Shown here one piece after another: positions 43,446-52,254 of a stretch of 64,000 bases of DNA. The DNA is from Caballeronia sordidicola (GTDB taxonomy: Bacteria > Pseudomonadota > Gammaproteobacteria > Burkholderiales > Burkholderiaceae): contig NZ_JNFG01000214.1 of assembly GCF_000729995.1 (NCBI RefSeq), forward strand, positions 124,001-188,000, read 5' to 3'. Each line of letters begins with the position of its first letter. Positions within the stretch are counted from its first letter, which is position 1. A model generated the notes under the pieces. That model worked only from the letters and a program-made list of their open reading frames with translations, searched no databases and was not told the DNA's origin. A program made the translations under genes and the position numbers.

Positions 43446-45257
43446 GTGCACGAAAACGCTTCACGAGGTGATTTTGCAGCGAATGCTCATCTGCCGCGCA
43501 TCACGGCCATTGCGGTAGTAATCGGCGCGTTGAGCACGGTGACGGCCTATGTCCTGCTCCACCTGATCAATTTCTTCACCAACCTTTTCTTCTTCCAGTC
43601 CCTGTCGTTCGAGAATCACTCGCCCGCGGAAAATACCCTCGGTCTTTGGGTGATCGTGATTCCCGTGATCGGTGGCCTGGTGATCGGACTGATCGCGCGC
43701 TATGGCAGCGAAGCCATCCGCGGACACGGCATTCCTGAAGCGATCGAAGCCATCCTGTTCGGCAAGAGCAAGATGTCGCCGAAGGTCGCGGTGCTCAAAC
43801 CGCTTTCCTCCGCGATCGCCATCGGCAGCGGCGGCCCGTTCGGTGCGGAAGGGCCGATCATCATGACGGGCGGCGCAATCGGCTCGCTGCTCGCACAGTA
43901 TTTCCACCTGACCGCCGGTGAACGCAAGACGCTGCTCGTCGCCGGCGCCGTAGCCGGAATGACGGCGGTGTTCGGTACGCCTGTCGCGGCGGTCCTGCTC
44001 GCGGTCGAACTGCTGCTGTTCGAACTGCGCCCGCGTAGCCTGTTGCCCGTTGCGGTGGCATGCGCGGTGGCTGGGTTCACGCGCCCCCTGCTGATCGGCA
44101 GCGGCGCCCTCTTCCCGTTGCAAACCCTCCCACTGGGTCCGCTCGGCCTGATTTCATGCGTGGTCGCAGGGCTCGTGGCCGGGGCCATGTCCTGGGGTTT
44201 GTCGTCGGCGCTATACAAGGTCGAGGACCTCTTCGGCAAATTGCCGATTCACTGGATGTGGTGGCCGGCGCTGGGCGGCATTGCTGTCGGCATAGGCGGA
44301 TATTTTGAGCCGCGTGCGCTCGGCGTAGGCTATGACGTCATCGGCGATCTGCTGCATAACCATCTTGCAGTAAGCGTCGTGGTCGGTTTGATACTGGTGA
44401 AGGCGATCATGTGGGTCATCGCCCTCGGTTCCGGCACATCGGGAGGCGTACTCGCTCCGCTGCTGATGATGGGCGCGGCCATGGGAACCATCTTTGGACC
44501 GTTCTTGCCTGGCGGGGAACCCGCAGTATGGCCGCTGGTATTCATGGCGGCGACGCTCGGCGGGATGATGCGCGCCCCGATCATGGCAACCGTGTTCGCG
44601 TTCGAACTTACCCATGACGCCAACGTACTGTTGCCCCTGCTCATGGCGTCGGCTGTCGCATACGGGTTCACCGTGCTGCTGATGCGGCGCTCCATCCTGA
44701 CCGAGAAGATCGCGCGCCGCGGTTATCACATCTATCGGGAATACGGCATCGATCCTCTTGAACGCCATTTCGTTGAAGAGGTGATGACGCGCAAAGTCGA
44801 GACGATTGATGCGGATATGCCGGTCGCCGAGGTGCTCGCAAAATACTTTGGTGAGAAGCAAATCCATCGCGCGTTTCCGGTGACACGAGACGGCGCGTTG
44901 GTAGGAATGATCGAGCGTGACGGATTTATCGCGCGAACCGGCAATCCAGCCATCCATGTCATGAGCGACCTGTTCGGCGCAAACACACCCATCATGGCGT
45001 TGCCCGGGGAAACCTGCAGGATCGCGTCCAACCGACTGGCCGTGCATGGACTCGAGCGCTTGCCCGTGGTGTCGGATCCGCAGTCGCGTCATCTCGTGGG
45101 CTTGATAAGCCGTAGCGATCTGGTGAAACCGTCGCTCGCTTTCTTCGAAGAAGAGGAACATCGCGAGATGTTCCGGCGCTCTCCCCTGCACCATCTGAAA
45201 AAACGGTTTGCACCGGTGCCCAGGCATCAAGATGAAGCAACCCGCGAGCGCCCGTAG
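43446..45257 (+). CDS. ClC-type chloride/proton protein with CBS domains
   Basis: 603 residues from GTG at 43446, preceded by CAGGAG. The ClC membrane domain (about 1-430) has GHGIPEAI (93-100, where E. coli ClcA has GSGIP), IGSGGPFGAEGPIIMTGGAIG with the gating Glu135, and FELRPRS with the internal proton glutamate conserved. A pair of CBS domains follows (VEEVMTRKVETIDADMP and LPVVSDPQSRHLVGLISRSD). The replaced selectivity-filter serine means anion preference is not certain. It follows the MarR gene by 50 nt and precedes cysM by 65 nt. Confidence 0.92.
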   Translation: MHENASRGDFAANAHLPRITAIAVVIGALSTVTAYVLLHLINFFTNLFFFQSLSFENHSPAENTLGLWVIVIPVIGGLVIGLIARYGSEAIRGHGIPEAIEAILFGKSKMSPKVAVLKPLSSAIAIGSGGPFGAEGPIIMTGGAIGSLLAQYFHLTAGERKTLLVAGAVAGMTAVFGTPVAAVLLAVELLLFELRPRSLLPVAVACAVAGFTRPLLIGSGALFPLQTLPLGPLGLISCVVAGLVAGAMSWGLSSALYKVEDLFGKLPIHWMWWPALGGIAVGIGGYFEPRALGVGYDVIGDLLHNHLAVSVVVGLILVKAIMWVIALGSGTSGGVLAPLLMMGAAMGTIFGPFLPGGEPAVWPLVFMAATLGGMMRAPIMATVFAFELTHDANVLLPLLMASAVAYGFTVLLMRRSILTEKIARRGYHIYREYGIDPLERHFVEEVMTRKVETIDADMPVAEVLAKYFGEKQIHRAFPVTRDGALVGMIERDGFIARTGNPAIHVMSDLFGANTPIMALPGETCRIASNRLAVHGLERLPVVSDPQSRHLVGLISRSDLVKPSLAFFEEEEHREMFRRSPLHHLKKRFAPVPRHQDEATRERP

Positions 45258-45322
45258 GCCGCTCCCAAGGCTGTACCATCCGACGCCTGGCGGCTCATCG
45301 CGTCGACCGATTGGAAAACGTC

Positions 45323-46225
45323 ATGTCTTACAAAACCATCGAAGACACCATCGGCAACACGCCGCTGGTCCAACTCCAGCGCATCCCTGATGACGACATA
45401 GCCAGGCGGGGCACCGTGATCCTCGGCAAGCTCGAGGGACACAACCCCGCCGGCTCGGTGAAGGACCGACCCGCACTGTCGATGATCAAGCACGCGGAAG
45501 CCCGTGGGCACATCAAGCCGGGCGACACATTGATCGAATCCACGAGCGGCAATACGGGTATCGCGCTCGCCATGGTGGCGGCAATCCGCGGCTACAAGAT
45601 GGTCCTGATCACGCCGGAAGATATCTCGGTGGAACGCCGCCAAAGCATGGCGGCCTTCGGCGCGCAAATAATCCTGACGCCGGCAACCGGCGGAATGGAA
45701 TACGCTCGCGATCTGGCCGAAAAAAAGCAACGGGAGGGCCAGGGCGTGATCCTCGACCAGTTCGCCAATCCCGACAATCCGTTGGCTCACTACGAGACCA
45801 CCGGACCCGAGATCTGGCGGGACACGGCGGGACGCATCACCCATTTCGTCTCCGCGATGGGGACCACCGGCACGATCATGGGTGTATCGCGATTTCTGAA
45901 GGAACAGAGCAGGAGCGTGGAAATTGTCGGCGTGCAGCCGGAGGATGGTTCCCGCATTCCCGGCATCCGTAGGTGGCCGGAATCGCATACGCCAAGGATT
46001 TTCGAGCGAAGCCGCCTAGATCGGATCGAGACCGTGAGCCAGGCGGCCTCAGAAGCGATGGTGCAACGCCTGGCTGCCGAAGAAGGCATCTTTTGCGGCG
46101 TCTCGGCAGCGGGTGCATGCGAAGTTGCTTTGCGGATCGCCCGTCAGGTTGACGATGCGACGATCGTTTTCGTCGTGTGCGATCGCGGTGACCGCTATTT
46201 GTCGACGGGATTATTTCCCGCGTAG
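45323..46225 (+). CDS. cysM: Cysteine synthase B
   Basis: PLP enzyme making cysteine from O-acetylserine with sulfide or thiosulfate; about 300 residues. PLP-binding Lys lies in NPAGSVKDRPALSMI. The phosphate-binding loop is STSGNTGIALAMVAA and the second Gly-rich loop is VSAMGTTGTIMGVSRF, as in CysM. The C-terminal FCGVSAAGACEVALRIA is typical. The ATG at 45323 (MSYKTIEDT) is preferred. Sulfur assimilation in a stress island may support glutathione or iron-sulfur repair. Confidence 0.93.
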   Translation: MSYKTIEDTIGNTPLVQLQRIPDDDIARRGTVILGKLEGHNPAGSVKDRPALSMIKHAEARGHIKPGDTLIESTSGNTGIALAMVAAIRGYKMVLITPEDISVERRQSMAAFGAQIILTPATGGMEYARDLAEKKQREGQGVILDQFANPDNPLAHYETTGPEIWRDTAGRITHFVSAMGTTGTIMGVSRFLKEQSRSVEIVGVQPEDGSRIPGIRRWPESHTPRIFERSRLDRIETVSQAASEAMVQRLAAEEGIFCGVSAAGACEVALRIARQVDDATIVFVVCDRGDRYLSTGLFPA

Positions 46226-46330
46226 GAACTCGGCCGTTCGTGGACGACGCCATGCTGTGTGCGTTGCCGATTTCCCGGCTGCTGAATGCTTGACCAATGC
46301 CTCACCACTATCTCCTGGCTTGGTTCATTC

Positions 46331-46349
46331 TATATCACATAGTGATATA
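46331..46349. promoter_or_regulatory. Type B dyad, near-perfect TATATCAC-ATA-GTGATATA
   Basis: The best copy in the window: both 8-nt arms are exact complements. It lies 56 nt before the first DUF1840 gene. Confidence 0.75.
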
Positions 46350-46404
46350 ATATCCGCATCGCGTTATTTCACACGAATGACTTCACTTCAGGAGGTGGCC
46401 TGCC

Positions 46405-46725
46405 ATGTTGATCACATTCAAATCGCGCGCATCACCCGATGTTTTGATGCTTGCCGATCTTGCAAATTACCTTCTTGGTATCGTTGGGAAACGACTTGGT
46501 CCGCGTGGGGTTATCGCGCGCGATGAGCTACCAGATGTCATTGGCCGGATGGAAGATGCCATCGCGGAAGACCAGAGAACTTCTGATGCACACGATGAGA
46601 TGCACTATGGAACACAAGCGGGTGTACACGAGCGCAGCGCAGGACTGGCACAACGCGCTTATCCTTTTTTGGACATGCTTCGTGAAGCTCAAAAGCAGGA
46701 CGCAGACATTATCTGGGGTCTGTAG
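46405..46725 (+). CDS. DUF1840 protein (paralogue 1)
   Basis: 106 residues, preceded by AGGAGGTGG. The domain spans the protein: MLITFKSRASPDVLMLADLA, NYLLGIVGKRLGPRGVIARD, then GLAQRAYPFLDMLREAQKQD and a conserved end ADIIWGL. It is a small soluble protein of unknown function found widely in betaproteobacteria. The paralogue at 55821 is about 65 percent identical by eye. Directly downstream of the strongest type B dyad, so probably a core member of the regulon. Confidence 0.88.
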   Translation: MLITFKSRASPDVLMLADLANYLLGIVGKRLGPRGVIARDELPDVIGRMEDAIAEDQRTSDAHDEMHYGTQAGVHERSAGLAQRAYPFLDMLREAQKQDADIIWGL

Positions 46726-47052
46726 AAACGTCCCTGCTGAGCCGTATGCAACGTTCACTAACACGCTGGCCGTTCAATGGGTTGTTGTCGACCGCGACGT
46801 GCGGGATTTACGCACCGAGCTGGGCAGCAGTGCGATGCGGCCGCGTGTACTAAGGATTCGCCCAAGCGCCTCGACGCCATGCCGTACAAATATCTCTGCA
46901 CTGGTCGCGACGTGCAACAGGACGCATCAAGGTGTGCCGTCTGGACATAGGTGCCCCAGCCATCGGCAAAGCCGAACAGGAATTGCCGGTACCTGCCTCT
47001 ATCTCACTTGGCCAACGAGCCAGAACCGGGATGTCGTCGGCGATCTTTGTGC
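46726..47052. other. Convergent spacer before cfa
   Basis: 327 nt between the DUF1840 stop and the end of cfa. No domain-bearing frame found; short frames here are shadows or decayed sequence. Confidence 0.35.
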
Positions 47053-48258
47053 CTAGCGATACATGTACCTTCGCGACCATGCGAGCGAATCGTCCCGCCG
47101 TCCGGCTTTCTGACATACGACCTGATAGATCGAGAGTCGATCCTGCTGAAAAGCGTGTGCGCATCCGGCGAGGTAGATGCGCCAGACTCGGAACGTTGCT
47201 TCTCCTGCGAGATCCTTAATCGATGGCGTGCTTCGTTCAAACGCATCCGTCCATGCGCCTAAAGTGCGTGCATAGTGTCGTCGCAGGTTTTCCACGTCGA
47301 GCGTTTCCAGGCCGCCTCGCTGCATTGCTTCGAGTACTTGGCCGATATGCGATAGTTCTCCGTTTGGAAAGACGTACTTGTCCATAAACCCACTGCCATC
47401 GACGGCCGGTGACCAGGCGATATCAGGGTCGGTCGACGTAATGCCGTGATTCATGGCGATTCCCTCTACTGTCAGCAACGCGGCGATTCGTGCAAAGTAC
47501 ACGGGAAGATTGGCACGGCCCACGTGTTCGAACATTCCTACGCTCGTGACGCGATCAAACTGGCCGTCAATATCGCGATAATCCTGGAGTCGAATTTCCA
47601 CCTGAGTGGCAAGGCCTGCTTGTTTTACCTGCTCAGTGGCGAAAGCGTACTGCTTCTCGGACAGCGTAATGCCGACGCATCGCGCGCCAAACTTTTCCGC
47701 AGCACGTATTACTAGTGTCCCCCAACCGCATCCGATATCGAGCAGCGTTTGTCCGGGTTGCAATGCGATCTTTCTGAGAATGTGATCTATCTTCTTCTCT
47801 TGAGCCGTGTCGAGATCTTCGGCGCCGTTTTCGAAATACGCGCATGAATACACCATCGTGCGACCAAGCCACAGGCGATAGAAGGCATCCGACACGTCAT
47901 AGTGAAACTGAATCGCCTGCTTATCGGATTTCCTCGTACGGTTGAACTGCTTGAAGTTCGCGAGGCGACTCGCAGGCGCGGCTTGCTTTCGTGCCAAGGC
48001 ATAGGCAACTGCAATGACATCCGGCAAACGTCCATCGATGTCTATCTCGTTGTTCACGTAGGCTTGCGCAAGCCCGTCTAGCGTCGGGCGGCGCAAGCGC
48101 CGCAGTGCGGACGCTTGCCTGATGTTCAGGGTGACCTGGGGCTCGCCGGAATGACCTACATTGAATGCTCGCCCATTCCACAAAACAAGTCGCGCTGGAA
48201 CCGGAACGAGTTTGCTTACGTCAGCAAGCCACGACTCAAGTTTATCTTGCCAGAACAT
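47053..48258 (-). CDS. cfa: Cyclopropane-fatty-acyl-phospholipid synthase
   Basis: Adds a methylene bridge from S-adenosylmethionine across double bonds of membrane phospholipids, a stationary-phase and acid-stress response. 401 residues. The SAM site is LLDIGCGWGTLVIRAAEKFG, followed by GITLSEKQYAFATEQ and DRVTSVGMFEHVGRANLPVY. The bicarbonate and lipid site residues fall in NNEIDIDGRLPDV and the C-terminal FRVWRIYLAGCAHAFQ. The upstream region carries a large dyad with a type B core (48433-48471). Confidence 0.94.
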   Translation of the reverse strand: MFWQDKLESWLADVSKLVPVPARLVLWNGRAFNVGHSGEPQVTLNIRQASALRRLRRPTLDGLAQAYVNNEIDIDGRLPDVIAVAYALARKQAAPASRLANFKQFNRTRKSDKQAIQFHYDVSDAFYRLWLGRTMVYSCAYFENGAEDLDTAQEKKIDHILRKIALQPGQTLLDIGCGWGTLVIRAAEKFGARCVGITLSEKQYAFATEQVKQAGLATQVEIRLQDYRDIDGQFDRVTSVGMFEHVGRANLPVYFARIAALLTVEGIAMNHGITSTDPDIAWSPAVDGSGFMDKYVFPNGELSHIGQVLEAMQRGGLETLDVENLRRHYARTLGAWTDAFERSTPSIKDLAGEATFRVWRIYLAGCAHAFQQDRLSIYQVVCQKAGRRDDSLAWSRRYMYR

Positions 48259-48432
48259 GAGCGACTCCTATGTTACCCGCATGAACCGCGTGGACAAGAG
48301 CGTTGGTGTCGACCAATACCAAAATGTGTCGTGAAAGACCCACGTTTGTGCCAACGACTACCGGCCAATGCCGCCAATTGGTAAGTCCTGCATTCCGTTG
48401 TAGGATGGATCGAAAACTGCAACGTCTCAACA
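48259..48432. other. cfa upstream region
   Basis: Non-coding sequence between cfa and the 39-bp dyad. No promoter element stands out. Confidence 0.3.
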
Positions 48433-48471
48433 GTATTCATTATATATCACAGCGTGATCTATAATGAATAC
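48433..48471. promoter_or_regulatory. Extended 39-bp dyad with a type B core
   Basis: The core TATATCAC-AGC-GTGATCTA (48443-48461) is flanked on both sides by GTATTCATTATA and its complement TATAATGAATAC, giving an almost perfect inverted repeat of 39 nt centred at 48452. It lies 175 nt upstream of cfa and about 490 nt before the next plus-strand gene. The extra flanking symmetry is not seen at the other sites. Confidence 0.65.
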
Positions 48472-48964
48472 AGCTTCGAGCCTGGTGGGTTTGCTGCTGC
48501 TGACGTAGCGAAGCGACGGGGCGTCGCTCCTTTCGCGTTGGCCGGCGTCTTCGCTATCCCTGGACTCCCGCAAACACCAAGGACCTTTCAAATGAGCCGA
48601 TCGCTCTCAACTTCGCTTGCACCTTGCGCTCACCGTGAAAGCTAAGCAGAACAGGCTGGTCAACTCTAGGGGCTTTATCAATCGCTGTTTCATAAAGTCT
48701 CCGAAAGTGCGGTCATTTTCGAAGTAATTCGTGAGGAAAAAGAGTCAGCTCTTTTCTCGGACGCCCGGCGCTGCGAGTCGAAACGATTGTTTGTTGATCG
48801 TTGCACTGAGGCGGGGATGCCGGAATATTGTAACGGCGAACAAAAGGACGAACTGCGGTGGATCGATGCATAAAGTTGGTGCGTCGGCATGCCTTTCGGG
48901 TCAGAATGCAATCCACGCGGGCACAGACCAGATCCGACAGGGACTCATCAAGTCGAGGACACAT
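48472..48964. other. Long leader before the small plus-strand gene
   Basis: About 490 nt with no recognisable domain. A 14-codon frame begins right at the dyad (ATG at 48464) with a hydrophobic Leu-rich end. It may be a truncated membrane peptide or a leader. Confidence 0.35.
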
Positions 48965-49156
48965 ATGTCAAATATGACAGTTACCTATAAAGGATATGTG
49001 CTCATCTCGCTGGCGGCGTTCGGCGAAGGGGCCTACACCGCAATGGTCATCGTTGAGCAGCCTGACCACTCACAAAGAGCGCCCGGAGTACCTAAGCGCT
49101 TCTCAAATCCAGACGAGGCCTGTCGCTACGCGGTTGAGTATGGGAGACCGAGATAG
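48965..49156 (+). CDS. Small hypothetical protein
   Basis: 63 residues starting MSNMTVTYKGYVLISLAAFG, with GAGGAC 5-10 nt upstream of the ATG; a much longer frame upstream lacks any ribosome site or domain. A two-strand hairpin with the conserved-looking pieces EGAYTAMVIVEQPDHSQRAP and FSNPDEACRYAVEYGR suggests a small alpha/beta protein similar in style to other stress-island peptides. Function unknown. Confidence 0.55.
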   Translation: MSNMTVTYKGYVLISLAAFGEGAYTAMVIVEQPDHSQRAPGVPKRFSNPDEACRYAVEYGRPR

Positions 49157-49270
49157 ATCGATGTCTGGATGGCAAAGCTCTGATCGGTGCAACCGGAAAT
49201 CCGCGGACGATCCTCGCTAGCTCGCCACACTTAACCTCTAAGCGCAAGCCATTAAGGTGAAGGTAATGCG

Positions 49271-49408
49271 ATGACCGAATTTACGGCAGCCGTCTTGATG
49301 GGCTCATTCGTGATCGTGTTCGCAGCGATTTTTGTAGCTTGCCACTATCGTCGCGAACACCGTCGGCAGCAGATATTCAGGAACATGGGAAAGGGTCACG
49401 GCCCGTAG
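49271..49408 (+). CDS. Tiny single-helix membrane protein
   Basis: 45 residues: MTEFTAAVLMGSFVIVFAAI followed by FVACHYRREHRRQQ and a basic tail. One transmembrane helix with a positively charged cytosolic end. A GAAGG ribosome site lies upstream. Below usual annotation length; likely real because this region carries several proteins of the same style. Confidence 0.45.
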   Translation: MTEFTAAVLMGSFVIVFAAIFVACHYRREHRRQQIFRNMGKGHGP

Positions 49409-49482
49409 CCGATGTCTCGCCAAATCGAATAGGATCGAAGGAGCGGTGACGGGTATAACGTCCCTCCTTTATCTGCTCAGGC

Positions 49483-50199
49483 ATGGGACGTATCTGCAAG
49501 AATTTTGGAGCGACTCATGCCCTCGAAGACATTTCCTTTACCGTCGAGGACGGTACGTTCGTGACCATCCTCGGTGCGTCGGGGTGCGGAAAATCGACTC
49601 TGCTGAATATGCTGTGAAGTCTTACCGCGCCGAGCTCTGCTCGACTCATGCTGGACGGCATACGCATCGTCAAGCCCGGACCGGATCAGGTGCTGGTGTT
49701 TCAAAGGGGTCTGTATTCATGGTTCTCCCTGCGCGACAACATTGCATTCGGCCTGAAGATGCGCGAAGCGCGACACATCGACTGTAAGCGCGTCGACCAG
49801 GTCATCGACGTCATCGGACTCAAAGGGTTCGAGAAACACCGCCCCTACGAATTGTCTGGCGGCATGCAGCAACGCGTGGCTATTGCCCGGGCATTGGTCA
49901 TGCGAGCACGTGTTCTGTTGATGGATGAACCGTTTGGCGCACTGGACGCGCAAACGCGCCGGACAATGGAGTAATTCCCGCTCGAACTGTGGGAGCCCAT
50001 CCACGCAACCGTTGGGTTCATCACCCACGACATTGACGAGGCGATTCTACTTGGGGAACAATTGGTGGTGAGCGATCGGCCTAGACGAGTGACCTTGACA
50101 AGCAGTGTCCCGCCAGCGCGTCCGCGCGACTGGGAAATGACGCTGCAAGCTACCTTCCTTGATCTGAAGCGTCAGGCGATGAGCATCCTTGCTATCTGA
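49483..50199 (+). pseudogene. ABC transporter ATPase of nitrate/taurine type, two nonsense codons
   Basis: One continuous frame of 239 codons encodes the whole ATPase except for two stops: TGA at 49615-49617 and TAA at 49972-49974. Intact landmarks include Walker [10 protein letters not shown], the Q-loop region [19 protein letters not shown], signature LSGGMQQR, Walker [13 protein letters not shown] and the H-loop FITHDIDEA. The first stop replaces the residue after Walker A (LLNML-stop) and the second follows TRRTME. No frameshift is present. The closest families are NrtD/SsuB/TauB. No permease or binding-protein gene lies next to it. Recent inactivation is likely because the frame is otherwise clean. 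Confidence 0.85.
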
Positions 50200-50292
50200 A
50201 TCGGCCACCGGGCAAAGGGGCTTTGCCAACCTGCCCAGACTGAGACGGCACGACGGCACGACGGCAGACAGGATTATCATAGAAAATCAGGT

Positions 50293-50380
50293 TATCGCTT
50301 CGCGCTATGGATCATCGTCTCAATCTGCTCAATCCGTCGACGTGAAGGACGTCTCGAGAAGGAGCACGGATCTAACCGCC
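50293..50380 (+). repeat. Diverged segment shared with 56187-56270
   Basis: DNA here and at 56187 can be read in the same frame as YRFALWIIVSICSIRRRE and YHLALMFIASICWIRRHE respectively, a short hydrophobic helix followed by a basic tail. In both places it is followed by a divergently oriented small membrane protein gene of the MxDLLV type. No start codon with a good ribosome site is evident, so these are probably remnants of one duplicated small gene. Confidence 0.5.
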
Positions 50381-50567
50381 GACGCGCCTTGGGTCCCGGG
50401 CAGCCTACGGACTGTTCTGATGCTCGGGCTGCGCTCCATTGACGCTGATTGACGTGATCTTGCATCGGAAGGGAGCGAAAACGATGCGAACCGCGTCGTG
50501 ACTTTGCACCGGTGATGAAGGCTCCTCAGCGGCTTTCGCGTTGCTGACACTTTCAAAGAGGCTTGAG

Positions 50568-50963
50568 ATGAACCGTTCGGCGCCATTGCGTTTCTTCGCA
50601 ACCACATTGACCATCCTTGGGCTAAGCGGACCGGGACTGGGTGCAGCGAATGAGGTGATGTCGATCCGTGACTGCACGGCAAGTTCCTGTGCAGACTGCT
50701 GCGCCGGTTCCAACCGTCCGATGACGAGCAGGCACGTACCTCACGCAGTCAGGCAGGCTGCGCACTTCGCGGCTGGGGCTTCAATAACGCTTACCGGACC
50801 ATACGGCAGCCTCCTGCCAGACTTGCCATCCAGCGGTCCGATCGTGTGCACCGGATGGCCGATTCGCGGTAGCACCGTATCGCATGGTCGTTGTCTCGGC
50901 AATGCAGCAAAGGCGTCCTCAAATTCAGGCCAACATGTGATTTTCATTTGGCCCGCGGTGTGA
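50568..50963 (+). CDS. Possible small secreted protein
   Basis: 131 residues: MNRSAPLRFFATTLTILGLS followed by GPGLGAANE looks like a signal peptide, then a Cys-rich piece CTASSCADCCAGSN. The rest has no domain and unusual composition, which is typical of a decayed or chance frame. A GAGGCTTGAG sequence before the ATG may be a ribosome site. Low certainty. Confidence 0.25.
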   Translation: MNRSAPLRFFATTLTILGLSGPGLGAANEVMSIRDCTASSCADCCAGSNRPMTSRHVPHAVRQAAHFAAGASITLTGPYGSLLPDLPSSGPIVCTGWPIRGSTVSHGRCLGNAAKASSNSGQHVIFIWPAV

Positions 50964-50990
50964 GGACCGCCCCGCTCTGCTCATTCAGCG

Positions 50991-51149
50991 TCAGCATTGT
51001 ACATGCGGTCGACCACGGCCGTCTCTACTGCGTGCTCGCGCGACAATTCGTTCACGAAGAGATTGTCGACGCCATTGGTCGATGACCAGGAGAACCACCA
51101 ACGCGAACGCCATCGTCGCGACAACGATTGGCACCAGTAAATCGACCAT
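50991..51149 (-). CDS. Tiny single-helix membrane protein (MxDLLV type, copy 1)
   Basis: 52 residues: MVDLLVPIVVATMAFALVVL followed by LVIDQWRRQSLRERIV and a basic tail. The ATG at 51149 has GGAGG 6-10 nt upstream, an unusually strong site. The second copy at 56421 begins MMDLLVQLVVVAVILAMLVL. It lies just downstream of the truncated universal stress protein gene and of the second two-helix membrane protein gene. Confidence 0.6.
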   Translation of the reverse strand: MVDLLVPIVVATMAFALVVLLVIDQWRRQSLRERIVARARSRDGRGRPHVQC

Positions 51150-51183
51150 ATGCGCCTCCATTTTGGAGGATTTATCGGGCAGT

Positions 51184-51360
51184 TTATTCGTCGAGACCAA
51201 AGCTAATCGCGGACATGACGTTGTACCCGCGTGCCCAATACAAGCAGTCGAAAGCTGGAACCAGGTGGCTCTCAGCGTCCAGTCGCTTCGCGAGTAACGG
51301 GCCGCAGCGTAGCGCAGTCCTGCCTTCCGGCGTTGCGCCGTAATGCAGCGGAACCCGCAT
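51184..51360 (-). pseudogene. Truncated universal stress protein
   Basis: 58 residues, MRVPLHYGATPEGRTALRCG, LLAKRLDAESHLVPAFDCLY, WARGYNVMSAISFGLDE, then a stop. It aligns end to end with the first 60 residues of the intact universal stress protein at 42242 and stops where that protein continues with KSARAIL. The upstream frame has no start near it other than this ATG. The nucleotide-binding C-terminal half is absent, so it is a relic of a duplicated stress gene. Confidence 0.75.
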
Positions 51361-51449
51361 AGACGGTGGAATCGTCGTCTCCGTCGCGAGAGCACCGGCG
51401 GCAGCCCGCCATCCGTCCAAGTGCGATCCGTGTGCCTCTCGACAGGTCT

Positions 51450-51632
51450 CTATGTGATCAGCGCAACAGCTTCGATCAACGCGACGCCCAAGAGCGCGCC
51501 CATCGCTGCACCAAGCATTTGCGGATGCCATCGGTCGAGATGCAATGCACTGAGCAGGCCGCCAAGCAAAATAGCTCCGAGCAATGCAAACACGATCACC
51601 ATATACCCGATTTCGAAATCATTGATGATCAT
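51450..51632 (-). CDS. Small two-helix membrane protein (paralogue 2)
   Basis: 60 residues, MIINDFEIGYMVIVFALLGA, then ILLGGLLSALHLDRWHPQML and GAAMGALLGVALIEAVALIT. The ATG at 51632 follows a GGAGGGGG ribosome site. About 60 percent identical to the protein at 41969. The two are placed alike: each is followed, on its own strand, by a universal stress protein or its relic, and each lies downstream of a type B dyad. Confidence 0.75.
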   Translation of the reverse strand: MIINDFEIGYMVIVFALLGAILLGGLLSALHLDRWHPQMLGAAMGALLGVALIEAVALIT

Positions 51633-51757
51633 CACGTCGCCCCCTCCACTATGGCCCCGATCTGAACGTTCACTGTGCGAAGGTCCATCAGTTGTCTCGT
51701 TCCAGCTGTCACACCATTGGCAGTTGCAGATTGGCCTTGCTATTGTCACGTTAATTT

Positions 51758-51776
51758 TATATCACTACATGATATA
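51758..51776. promoter_or_regulatory. Type B dyad TATATCAC-TAC-ATGATATA
   Basis: Nineteen-bp inverted repeat with one mismatch between its arms, about 126 nt upstream of the two-helix membrane protein gene (minus strand). Confidence 0.7.
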
Positions 51777-52020
51777 ACAAAGCAAGACCTACGCACCGAT
51801 CCTGTGTCCATGGGTAGTACAAGCAGCGCATCGTCGATCCGGTCGAAGTTCACACTGTTCTGACGGACATTTTTTCATATCAACTGGTCGAGAGGTGCGC
51901 GGGTTCGCGTGCTTCATAACGGCGTCACGCACGGCGAAAGAAGCGATCCGTTCGGATCGGGACCATAATCTGCGACGAGGAAGGCCGCCCAAATCTATCT
52001 GTTCAGCACGCGCAAACATA

Positions 52021-52039
52021 TGTATCGCGTTATGATATA
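52021..52039. promoter_or_regulatory. Type B dyad TGTATCGC-GTT-ATGATATA
   Basis: Less perfect copy, same 3-nt spacing, 216 nt upstream of the HiPIP gene on the plus strand. Confidence 0.55.
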
Positions 52040-52254
52040 ATCGTCTGCCCATCAATATCATCGATGGGCTGTCGACGAAATCGCAAAATGCTGATTTCGA
52101 GGCAGGCGAAGTGCCAGGCATCCGGTTATCTAGTCGGTGGGTATCGCATATGCTGACCAGTCTTTCATGGACCGACAGGATCCAGTCAACGTGACCGGAC
52201 AAAGGGCGGCACGCCTCGCATCCGTCTGCTCCATTTTCTATAGGAGTTCCTGCC

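Noticed and set aside
44211-45230. 339-codon minus-strand frame opposite the ClC gene
   Set aside because: Histidine- and arginine-rich mirror frame with no domain; the plus-strand gene has clear motifs throughout.
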